Source: G965214625 sp965214625 (GTDB lineage: Bacteria; Pseudomonadota; Gammaproteobacteria; Arenicellales; Poriferihabitantaceae). From it: 64,000 nt of DNA. The notes under the pieces are model-generated. The model had not been told where the DNA came from. It saw nothing but the letters and a program-made list of their open reading frames with translations, and made no database searches. The stretch is from positions 1,550,001-1,614,000 of the forward strand of contig OZ243962.1 of the NCBI GenBank assembly GCA_965214625.1, given 5' to 3'. Below, piece by piece: positions 34,805 to 42,829 of the stretch. Position 1 is the first letter of the stretch. Every line of letters begins with the position of its first letter. The translations under genes and the position numbers were made by a program.

Positions 34805-37800
34805 ATGTCCAGCGACAAGACCATTTTTGAAGCCGTCCAGGGACGGTACAACGGACCGCAGCTCGAGCAGGATATTCTGTCGTTCTGGGAGCGCCACTCG
34901 ATTTTCGAAAAGACACAGCGTCACAGCGAAGGCAAGCCCCGCTTCAGCTTCAACGAGGGACCGCCGACCGCCAACGGCAAGCCGGGAATCCATCATGTGC
35001 TGGCGCGGACGTTCAAGGACATCTACCCGCGATACAAGACGATGCAGGGGTTTTATGCCCCGAGAAAGGGCGGCTGGGACACTCACGGCCTGCCGGTGGA
35101 ACATGAAATCGAAAAACAGCTGGGCATCTTCGACAAGAAGGAAATCGAAACACAGGTCGGTATCGAGGAGTTTACCCGACGCTGCCGCGACTCGGTGATG
35201 TCGTATATCGGCGAATGGGAGGCGATGACGAAACGGATGGGGCATTGGGTCAACCTCGATGAAGCGTACTACACGCTGGACAATCACTATATCGAATCGA
35301 CCTGGCATCTGCTCAAACGAATCTGGGACAAGGACCTGATCTACAAGGGATACAAGGTCGTACCCTACGATCCACGCATCGGGGCCACGCTGTCTTCCCA
35401 TGAAGTCGCCCAGGGCTACCGGGAAGTCGAGGATCCCTCGATCACCGTCCGCTTCCCGGTGCAAGATACGCCGGATACGGCCTTTTTGGTGTGGACGACG
35501 ACCCCCTGGACGCTGCCGGCTAACCTGCTGCTGGCCGTCGGCGAGGACATTGACTATGCCTACGTGCGCTATCGCGACGAAACCCTGATCGTAGCCCATG
35601 CCCGAGTCGGTGCCGTCTTCGGCGAGGAACCGCACCGCATCATCCGGACCGTCAAGGGCCGCGAGCTGATCGGGATGCGTTACCGGCGGCTGTTCGACTA
35701 CCTGACTGTCGACACCGACAACGCGTTCAAAGTGGTCGCCGGCGATTTCGTCAGCACCGAGGACGGCACCGGGATTGTCCATACGGCCCCGGCCTACGGA
35801 GTCGATGACCTGGCGCTGGGACAGCGCGAAGGGCTGCCGGTCATTCACGGGGTCGGTCTGGACGGGTGCTTCAAGGCGCAGGTCAAACCGGTCGCCGGGC
35901 GGTTCTTCAAGGAGGCGGATCCGATTTTATGCGCCCTGTTGACCGAGCGCGGGCTGCTGTTTCGCCATGAAACCGTGATGCACAATTATCCTTTCGGGTG
36001 GCGCACCGGCGACCCGCTGATCTATTATGCCAAGGAGGCCTGGTATATCCGCACCACCCGCATCAAGGACCGCCTGGTGGCCCTCAACCGGACCATCCAC
36101 TGGGTCCCCTCGACAATCCGCGATGGCCGCTTCGGCAACTGGCTGGAAAACAACGTCGACTGGGCGCTGTCGCGGGAACGGTTCTGGGGTACCCCGCTGC
36201 CGGTGTGGACCGATGGCCGCGGCGACTATCTTTGCATCGGGTCGCTGGAGGAGCTCGAGACCCTGACCGGACAGTCGATGGCGGCCATCGATCTGCATCG
36301 GCCGCAGATCGATGACATCACCTTCGAGCGGGACGGGCGAACCTGGCACCGTGTCCCGGAGGTGATCGACTGCTGGTTCGATTCCGGTGCCATGAGCTAC
36401 GCACAATGGCATTACCCGTTCGAAAACCACGCCGAGTTCGAGCAGCATTTCCCGGCCGACTATATCTGCGAAGCCATCGATCAGACGCGGGGCTGGTTTT
36501 ACACCCTGCACGCCATCGCCGCGCTGGTGGATGACAGCGTCGCCTACTGCAATTGTGTCTGCCTGAGCCATATCGTCGACAAGAACGGCAAAAAAATGTC
36601 GAAATCCCAGGGCAACATCGTCAATCCGTATGAGGTGTTTGACACCATCGGCGCCGATGCGCTGCGCTGGCTGTTTTTGGCCCGAACCGCACCGGATGTC
36701 CAAAAACGCATCTCGGTCGGTATTGTCCGCGAAGTGGCGGCTTCGTTTGTCAACACCCTGTGGAACACCTATGCGTTTTTTGTGTTATACGCCCGATTGG
36801 ACCGGATTGATTTCGATCAGCCCGTGGCCCTGGCCAAACGGCCCGAAATGGACCGCTGGATCCTTGCACTGACCCACCAGACCATCCAGACCGTAACCGA
36901 GTCGCTGGACCGGTACGACGCCTACCAAGCCGGACAGGCGATCGAGAAACTGGTCGATCAGCTGAGCAACTGGTATGTCAGAAGAACACGGCGGCGTTTC
37001 TGGAAGAGCGACCTGAGCGACGACAAGCAGTCCGCCTACCTGACCCTGTACGAGTGCCTCGACCGGCTGCAGCGGATTATCGCGCCTTTCATGCCCTTTT
37101 TGAGCGAGCACCTGTACCAGAACCTCTCGCGCTGTGATGCGCAGGCAAAACAAAGCATTCATCTTTCAGACTGGCCCGCGGTCAACGAAGCATGCCTCGA
37201 CCCGCAACTGGTTGCGGAAATGGATTGGGTTCAGCAGGTGGTGGGGCTGGGACGCACGGCCCGCGAAACAAGCCAGGTCCGCGTGCGCCAACCCTTGTCC
37301 CGGATGCTGATCAGGGTGCCGGATGCGGCGACCCGGGCGGGCATCGACAAGCATCAACAGCAGATTCTTGATGAATTGAACATCAAGGCCATCGAATTCA
37401 TTTCTCCGCAGGCACGCATGATCGACTACCAGATCAAGCCCAATTTCCCCCGACTGGGCAAGCGCTATGGACCGCTGATGCCAAAAATCAAACAGGCATT
37501 GAGTGCGCTGTCCCCTGCCGAGGTCGTGGAACAAGTGGCCCAGGGCCATCGCTTCAGCCTGGATGTGGCGGGCCAAGTGATTGAATTGGAGCCGGAAGAT
37601 GTCCAGATACTGACGTCCTCCGCCAAGGGGTATGCCTCCGTTGAAAGTGAGGGCTATCTGGTCGCACTGGATACCACGCTGACCGAAGCACTCATCATCG
37701 AGGGATTGGCCCGGGAAATCGTCCGCACCGTGCAAGATGCCAGAAAGTCGGCGGGATTGAATATCTCGGATCGTATCTGCCTCTCTGTCGAAGGGACCGG

Positions 37801-37960
37801 GAACGTGACCCAGGCCCTGAAACACCATCATCAATACATTACCGCCGAAACACTGACCGCACAATGGGTCACGGCCGATCAGATCCAGGACGGTTTTGAG
37901 ACGACGCGATCCGCCACCGGGGAAAACTGGACCATCCGACTCTCCCCGGCGCCCCAGTAA
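34805..37960 (+). CDS. ileS: Isoleucyl-tRNA synthetase, type 2 (IleRS2) with GxHH motif
   Basis: A 1051-residue class I synthetase that charges tRNA-Ile. The length and sequence style (GPPTANGKPGIHH, then 'KGGWDTHGLPVE') identify the type 2 form, distinct from the roughly 940-residue type 1 enzyme usual in gammaproteobacteria. The HIGH signature appears as GIHH (residues 61-64), the swapped GxHH form reported for IleRS2 enzymes with very high mupirocin resistance; KMSKS is at 597-601. An editing domain and long C-terminal region follow. The ATG at 34805 comes 27 bases after the T-box terminator; no clear ribosome-binding site is seen. It is not linked to ribF or lspA as usual, suggesting transfer. 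Confidence 0.95.
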   Translation: MSSDKTIFEAVQGRYNGPQLEQDILSFWERHSIFEKTQRHSEGKPRFSFNEGPPTANGKPGIHHVLARTFKDIYPRYKTMQGFYAPRKGGWDTHGLPVEHEIEKQLGIFDKKEIETQVGIEEFTRRCRDSVMSYIGEWEAMTKRMGHWVNLDEAYYTLDNHYIESTWHLLKRIWDKDLIYKGYKVVPYDPRIGATLSSHEVAQGYREVEDPSITVRFPVQDTPDTAFLVWTTTPWTLPANLLLAVGEDIDYAYVRYRDETLIVAHARVGAVFGEEPHRIIRTVKGRELIGMRYRRLFDYLTVDTDNAFKVVAGDFVSTEDGTGIVHTAPAYGVDDLALGQREGLPVIHGVGLDGCFKAQVKPVAGRFFKEADPILCALLTERGLLFRHETVMHNYPFGWRTGDPLIYYAKEAWYIRTTRIKDRLVALNRTIHWVPSTIRDGRFGNWLENNVDWALSRERFWGTPLPVWTDGRGDYLCIGSLEELETLTGQSMAAIDLHRPQIDDITFERDGRTWHRVPEVIDCWFDSGAMSYAQWHYPFENHAEFEQHFPADYICEAIDQTRGWFYTLHAIAALVDDSVAYCNCVCLSHIVDKNGKKMSKSQGNIVNPYEVFDTIGADALRWLFLARTAPDVQKRISVGIVREVAASFVNTLWNTYAFFVLYARLDRIDFDQPVALAKRPEMDRWILALTHQTIQTVTESLDRYDAYQAGQAIEKLVDQLSNWYVRRTRRRFWKSDLSDDKQSAYLTLYECLDRLQRIIAPFMPFLSEHLYQNLSRCDAQAKQSIHLSDWPAVNEACLDPQLVAEMDWVQQVVGLGRTARETSQVRVRQPLSRMLIRVPDAATRAGIDKHQQQILDELNIKAIEFISPQARMIDYQIKPNFPRLGKRYGPLMPKIKQALSALSPAEVVEQVAQGHRFSLDVAGQVIELEPEDVQILTSSAKGYASVESEGYLVALDTTLTEALIIEGLAREIVRTVQDARKSAGLNISDRICLSVEGTGNVTQALKHHHQYITAETLTAQWVTADQIQDGFETTRSATGENWTIRLSPAPQ

Positions 37961-38181
37961 TCGACGCTTGAGGGTTCGCCTGCTTCAGGGCCAGTCGCCA
38001 TTCAAGCACTCTCTTTGCCTGTTGTTTCGGGTGCACCGTCCCTTACCACTTTTTCCGAACCGGGTTTTGCAGGAAAGACAAGGGGGTTGGTTGCCACAAG
38101 CGCAAATAACAAGACCATTTCGGATCGATACATGCTTTCGACCAGGCGGGTTGTCCGAATGACTGAACCCGCATTCGGCCC

Positions 38182-40794
38182 ATGAAAATACAACGCGGTG
38201 TCTTTTGCAGGCTGCTGTTTTCCCTTCTTGCGGACCATGTAACGAGCCTGGAGATTGATGCCACGGGCCTAAAGAGCCTGCAAACAGGAAAGACGCACCA
38301 ACCGGGTCATCGCCCTTTCGAAGAAATGGGCGGGCTGGCGCAGGTCCGGGGGAGACTGTTTCACAGTGCGATCGACATCCCGCTCATCAACGGGAAAACG
38401 ATGCGCTTTGGTGGTGTGGGGGCAAGGCAAGCCAGAGCGTTCGTCCATGCCCTGAACGAGGCCTGGGTCAATGCGTGGCAACAAAAACTGGCACCGCACG
38501 TCGATGCCATCCGGTCGCTTTCCAACGCATTGGAAAGACTCGAAAACCCGCAAAACTTCCCGGCCGCCTGTCGGGTGGCCCCGTTGTGGGTCAAGGCGGA
38601 AGCCCTTGTCCGTTCACAGCCTGTGGCGTGGCCGGAGGGCGCACTGGCGCCGCAAATCCGGGCATCGATTGATCAAATCACCCTCTTTCACGCGCTGCCG
38701 GATTACTTTCGGGACCGGGCCGTTGACCGCTTCATGGCAAAGGAGCAGGCGGCGATGGCCCGGTTCTTTGAAACCATCGAGAAAAACCCGCTGACCGAGC
38801 AACAGCGCCGGGCCGTGGTCTGCGATGAGGATGCCACACTCGTGCTGGCGGGTGCCGGCTCGGGCAAGACCAGCGTGATCACCGCCAAGGCCGCCTATCT
38901 CATCCATCGGGGCCTCCGCAAACCGCCACAGATTCTGATGCTGGCTTTCGGAAAAGACGCCGCAAAGGAGATGTCCGAACGGATCAGGCAGTGCTGTCAG
39001 GCCGAGGTGCCTGCGCTGACCTTCCACAAGCTGGCCTATGACATCATCGCCGAGGTCGAGGGACGGCGGCCTCCGCTGGCAGCACAGGCCACCGATGACA
39101 AGGCATTGCAGTCCCTGCTGCGGCAGATTCTCCAGGAACTGGCCGCCCGTGACGAGCAAATCGGCACCGGGCTGCTTCGCTGGTTCACCGAGTTTCTGGT
39201 GCCCGCCAGGAGCCAGTGGGATTTCACCAGCCAGCACGCGTATTTCAGTTACGTCAAACGCCATGAATTGCGAACCCTCCAGGGAGAGCGGGTCCGCAGT
39301 TTCGAGGAACTGCAGATCGCCAACTGGCTGTGCCTGAACGGGATCGCCTACGAATATGAACCACCCTATGCGCATGAACTGCCCGCCACCGGCCGCAAGC
39401 GCTATACGCCGGATTTCCGGCTGACGGAAAGCGGCGTCTACATCGAACACTTCGGGGTACGGTGGAAGAAAGACAAAAGGGGTCAAAAACATTTCTCCAC
39501 CGCCCCTTGCATCGATCGTGACCAATATCTCGAAGGCATGGCGTGGAAACGGGCAGTCCACGCTCAGTACGGTACAACGCTGGTCGAGACTTACAGCCAG
39601 GAACACACCGAGGGGAGACTGCTTCCTTCGCTGAAAAAGAAGCTCGCCCCTTACGTCGAATTGAAACCGATACCGCTACGGGAGGCACTCTCCCGGCTCG
39701 GCGTGATGGGACAGTTCGACGACTTTACCAGTACGCTCGGCACCTTCCTCAGGCACTTCAAGGGATCCGGGGCAACGATGGAGCAATGCCGCCGCAAGGC
39801 AATGAAGCACATGGACCAGCGGCGCAACCTCGCCTTCATGGCGATTTTCAAGCCGGTTTACGTCGAATATCACAAACGGCTGGGAGCGCACATCGATTTT
39901 GACGACATGATTTCCCGGGCCACGGACCATGTCAGAAAGCAGCGCTACCACAGCCCCTACCGGCACTTGCTGGTGGACGAGTTCCAGGATCTCTCAAGGG
40001 GGCGTGCCGACTTGCTGTTGGCGCTCAAAAGACAACACCGCGACACCCGTCTTTTTGCGGTGGGTGATGACTGGCAGTCAATCTACCGATTCTCGGGCTC
40101 CGACATCCACCTGATGCGTCATTTCGGTCCGCTCTTCGGTGGCCTTTTCGCAAGACACCATGGCATTCACCGGACCATCGATCTTGGGCGCACCTTTCGA
40201 AGCGTGGACCGCATTGCATCGCCCGCGCGCCGCTTCATTGTGCAGAACCCGGCCCAGATCAACAAGGAAGTGATGCCGGCAGGGACCGCCGATGCGCCGG
40301 CCATTGAGGTTCTTTGGAGCACAAAACACCGTGGTGACGAGACCTTGCACCGGGCGCTGTCCCATCTTGTGAAACGGTCAGCGGGGAGACCGGCCGCCGT
40401 GCTGCTGGTGGGACGCTACAACTGGCAACGTCCGACAGATCTGCCCCACCTGAACAACCGGTATCCGGGCCTGTCAATCGCCTTCAAGTCGATCCATGCC
40501 TCGAAGGGGCTTGAGGCAGATCATGTGATCATCCTCGGCGCGGACAGCGGGCGGCATGGGCTGCCGTCCGAAGTGGTCGACGATCCCTTGCTGGATCTGG
40601 TGTTGCCGCGGTCAGAGCCGTTCGAACATGCCGAAGAGCGCCGCGTGTTCTATGTGGCGCTCACCCGGGCACGCCACTCGGTCACGATCATCGCCCGGGA
40701 AGATCGACCGTCCGTCTTTGTGAACGAGCTGCTGGAAAATGCGGTCTATGGGGTCACGGAAAGCGGCAGAGGGTCACGTCGCCGTCACCGCTGA
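38182..40794 (+). CDS. helD: HelD-like superfamily 1 helicase with embedded nuclease-like domain
   Basis: An 870-residue UvrD/HelD-type helicase. The N-terminal HelD domain spans roughly residues 1-200. Walker A GAGSGKT is at 224-230, followed by ILMLAFGKDAAKEM, and LLVDEFQDLSRGRADLLL (Walker B), GDDWQSIYRFSGS, SIHASKGLEADHVI and 'YVALTRARHSV' follow in order. Between helicase motifs, around residues 370-430, 'FEELQIANWLCLNGIAYEYE' and 'YTPDFRLTESGVYIEHFG' form a PD-(D/E)xK-like endonuclease motif set. It ends at a TGA, but the same frame continues into a zinc-ribbon domain (next entry), so the protein is probably truncated or read through. Confidence 0.88.
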   Translation: MKIQRGVFCRLLFSLLADHVTSLEIDATGLKSLQTGKTHQPGHRPFEEMGGLAQVRGRLFHSAIDIPLINGKTMRFGGVGARQARAFVHALNEAWVNAWQQKLAPHVDAIRSLSNALERLENPQNFPAACRVAPLWVKAEALVRSQPVAWPEGALAPQIRASIDQITLFHALPDYFRDRAVDRFMAKEQAAMARFFETIEKNPLTEQQRRAVVCDEDATLVLAGAGSGKTSVITAKAAYLIHRGLRKPPQILMLAFGKDAAKEMSERIRQCCQAEVPALTFHKLAYDIIAEVEGRRPPLAAQATDDKALQSLLRQILQELAARDEQIGTGLLRWFTEFLVPARSQWDFTSQHAYFSYVKRHELRTLQGERVRSFEELQIANWLCLNGIAYEYEPPYAHELPATGRKRYTPDFRLTESGVYIEHFGVRWKKDKRGQKHFSTAPCIDRDQYLEGMAWKRAVHAQYGTTLVETYSQEHTEGRLLPSLKKKLAPYVELKPIPLREALSRLGVMGQFDDFTSTLGTFLRHFKGSGATMEQCRRKAMKHMDQRRNLAFMAIFKPVYVEYHKRLGAHIDFDDMISRATDHVRKQRYHSPYRHLLVDEFQDLSRGRADLLLALKRQHRDTRLFAVGDDWQSIYRFSGSDIHLMRHFGPLFGGLFARHHGIHRTIDLGRTFRSVDRIASPARRFIVQNPAQINKEVMPAGTADAPAIEVLWSTKHRGDETLHRALSHLVKRSAGRPAAVLLVGRYNWQRPTDLPHLNNRYPGLSIAFKSIHASKGLEADHVIILGADSGRHGLPSEVVDDPLLDLVLPRSEPFEHAEERRVFYVALTRARHSVTIIAREDRPSVFVNELLENAVYGVTESGRGSRRRHR

Positions 40795-41073
40795 CCACGG
40801 TGTGAAGGCCATCTGGTGGCAAACGGAAAATCCCGGTATGCCTGCGAACATCGGGCGCACTGTGCTGCAAGCCTGCCGGTATGCCCGGCCTGTGGTATCG
40901 GGCTGCCCGTTCGCAGTGGGTATCAATCGAAAACCAGTCAATGTGGATGCGGGGCCCGCTTTCCGGCCTGTCCGGGATGTCCCGACGGTTGGCTAGTCAA
41001 ACGCAATGGACAGTATGGGCGTTTTCTGGGGTGCGTGAACTATCCATCATGCAACGGACGCAAGGCAGGGTGA
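40795..41073 (+). pseudogene. In-frame zinc-ribbon tail of the helicase, cut off by UGA
   Basis: After the TGA at 40792-40794 the same frame runs to TGA 41071-41073 and encodes three cysteine-rich ribbons: PRCEGHLV with YACEHRAHC, then VCPACGIGL with QCGCGARF, and PACPGCPDGW with FLGCVNYPSC. The last is a typical topoisomerase-type C4 zinc finger found at the C-terminus of related helicases. The first ribbon needs a Cys two residues before PRC-Cys, exactly where the UGA stands (TGC or TGT would give it). A GTG at 40816 could start a separate 85-residue protein, but that would lose the first ligands. So one polypeptide was probably intended. Confidence 0.65.
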
Positions 41074-41329
41074 TTTTATTGGGTTTTTGCATAACAGCGG
41101 TGGGAATCGGCTTGCCGTGATGCCTGACCGTTCCTCTGGGTTCTCCGTCTCTACATCCCGCAAGCAGATGCCTGTGCGCATATAATGTGGAGAGCACTGA
41201 TTCATTTCTAATCCGATCAGCACAGCAATGTTTTCAGCGGGTTTCTTTTAAACGATCGTCAATCTTTGTCGCCGCCGACGCCACGACGGACAAGTGCACC
41301 CCAATACCTATCAGCAGATGGATGATGCG
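41074..41329. other. Intergenic DNA between helicase tail and antitoxin relic
   Basis: About 250 bases with no coding character on either strand and no strong terminator visible. Frames that cross it overlap the helicase tail or the relic. Confidence 0.35.
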
Positions 41330-41491
41330 TCATCTGGGTTGCCTCGGACTGTTGATCACCTTGTAGAGACTTTCGTGGTTCAGTCCATCCACGTCAGTGG
41401 CCTGAGCGACGCCCTTGTGCTTGATGACCTGGCCCACAAGGCCACGATAAGGACAGCCGGGCTCGCCTGTTGCATCGGCTACATTATTTGA
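41330..41491 (-). pseudogene. Remnant of a HigA-type addiction-module antidote gene
   Basis: The minus-strand frame from 41491 to the TGA at 41332-41330 reads 'GLVGQVIKHKGVAQ' then 'DGLNHESLYKVINSPRQPR'. G-L-x-x-E/S-L-Y-K-x-[LI] with a following N-P is the recognition-helix signature of the HTH addiction antidote family (HigA-like). The normal N-terminus is missing and the domain ends early. It begins in the last codons of the YafQ toxin gene in another frame, so a second antitoxin gene was probably appended there and has decayed. Confidence 0.5.
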
Positions 41492-41837
41492 ACAAGTCGG
41501 CATGTGTTCCAGCGCGGATAAAGTAAATGGAGCCCACTGACTTGTCTCCCTCGTCAATGCGATAAATTAGCAGAAAATCTCCGCCGACATGGCATTCACG
41601 GTAATTCGTCCAAGCCCCTTTCAGTGCATGGTCCCGCCATTCGGGACCAACCGGTTCATTGGCGATGAGAAGCAACATGACCGCCTTAAGCCGATTCATG
41701 TCATAGCAACCCGACCGGGAGAGTCGTTTCCAATCCGTGAGGAACTGCTTGGCGTCGTCAGCACGACGGGGCAAATGGCTTCGCTTACGGGCGGCTGGCT
41801 TCTTCAAGCACTTCAAAAACCTCGCTTGCATTGTCAA
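41484..41837 (-). CDS. YafQ-family mRNA interferase toxin
   Basis: Up to 117 residues of the RelE/YafQ ribosome-dependent mRNA endonuclease family. 'SGCYDMNRLKAVMLLL' near residue 40, 'WRDHALKGAWTNYRECHVGGDFLLIYRI' and 'IYFIRAGTHADLF' at the end contain the family's catalytic His and Phe positions. The canonical protein is about 90-95 residues, so the true start may be a later codon than ATG 41837 or the ATG six bases on, giving less overlap with the antitoxin (currently 53 bases). It is downstream of a DinJ-like gene, the standard order. Confidence 0.85.
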   Translation of the reverse strand: MTMQARFLKCLKKPAARKRSHLPRRADDAKQFLTDWKRLSRSGCYDMNRLKAVMLLLIANEPVGPEWRDHALKGAWTNYRECHVGGDFLLIYRIDEGDKSVGSIYFIRAGTHADLFK

Positions 41838-42066
41838 ACCGAGCCTTGCGCTCCCTCACCATCCCGTCCACCTCGGACATGGCTTCCCGGGTTTGTGCAT
41901 TGGGAACCTTGAGCTCAAGAGGAAACGCCTGGTCCACAGCAATCCGATGGAACAGCAGTCGCACGGCATCAGAAGTCGTCAAACCCATTTCAGTCAGCGC
42001 CTGGGCAGCCTTCCGTTTTAATTCACTATCCATTCGGACGTGGAGCATTGAACTGCGTGTTTCCAT
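41785..42066 (-). CDS. DinJ/RelB-family antitoxin
   Basis: A 93-residue ribbon-helix-helix antitoxin. The start 'METRSSMLHVRMDSELKRKAAQAL' carries the DNA-binding strand, and 'GLTTSDAVRLLFHRIAVDQAFP' is the conserved RelB/DinJ block. The C-terminal third is charged and would wrap the YafQ toxin. CAGGAG lies seven bases upstream of ATG 42066, and an AT-rich stretch with TATATC near 42095-42110 could hold the autoregulated promoter and operator. Confidence 0.9.
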   Translation of the reverse strand: METRSSMLHVRMDSELKRKAAQALTEMGLTTSDAVRLLFHRIAVDQAFPLELKVPNAQTREAMSEVDGMVRERKARFDNASEVFEVLEEASRP

Positions 42067-42337
42067 GGAAATCTCCTGTATATTTTATCTCATTTGATAT
42101 ATGTCTGATTCAGATGGAGCCGGTCAAACCACCGCGAAACATATCGTCGGGTGAACCGTTCGTCATTGTCGGTCGCCCTACCACAAACCTTGCCCGTCAA
42201 AAAGACCGGACACGCCCGTCTTTCCGACACTGAAACACGCCGACATGAAAATAGTTCAGGTAAACAGGGACATATTATCAAGGATTATTTGATAACATCG
42301 GATATGCCATGTTGCACTCTGATGAAATCCTGTTTCC

Positions 42338-42829
42338 GTGACCATCTCACCCTCTGAATCTGAATTCGTGATTCGCCCCAACACCGCGCATCATCGGACA
42401 AGCTGGTTGTGGCCGTATACGCTGCTGGTGGTCATCTGCCTGGGCATCGCATTGCGATTCGCGTGGCTGGGCTACTGGATGATATTGCCGTTTGCCCTTC
42501 TCGACATGCTCGCTGTCGGGCTGGTCTTCAAGCTCTTGCTGGACCGGTCCGACTATCTGGAAAAACTCCGCATCGATGAGCGGCATCTTCAGATTGACCA
42601 TATCCAGAAAAACCGCAACCGGCAGTGGCGCTTTCCGCTGCACTGGGTACAGGTGCAACTGACGACCCCTGACCACCGCTGGTATCCCCGGCGCCTGCAG
42701 CTGGGGTACCGCGGGGAGTGGGTGGAGATCGGTCAGTGTCTGACCGATGACGAGCGAACCTCCCTGGCCGAGTCGCTGGTCAGCGAAATCAAACGGTGGC
42801 AAATGCCCGAACGGACCGAACATGCTTGA
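42338..42829 (+). CDS. DUF2244 integral membrane protein
   Basis: A 163-residue protein with two adjacent N-terminal helices (about residues 22-42 and 45-68) and a soluble domain with 'LQIDHIQKNRNRQWRFPLHWVQV', matching the DUF2244 family. These genes are commonly found near cytochrome oxidase genes in proteobacteria; the role is unknown. Translation appears to start at GTG 42338, since no in-frame ATG is available. The stop overlaps the start of ctaB by eight bases. Confidence 0.82.
   Translation: MTISPSESEFVIRPNTAHHRTSWLWPYTLLVVICLGIALRFAWLGYWMILPFALLDMLAVGLVFKLLLDRSDYLEKLRIDERHLQIDHIQKNRNRQWRFPLHWVQVQLTTPDHRWYPRRLQLGYRGEWVEIGQCLTDDERTSLAESLVSEIKRWQMPERTEHA

Noticed and set aside
40795..40820. 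Bacterial SECIS element after the helicase UGA
   Set aside because: A hairpin is possible but the bulge is on the 3' side and the loop does not match the usual features; kept only as a question in the findings.
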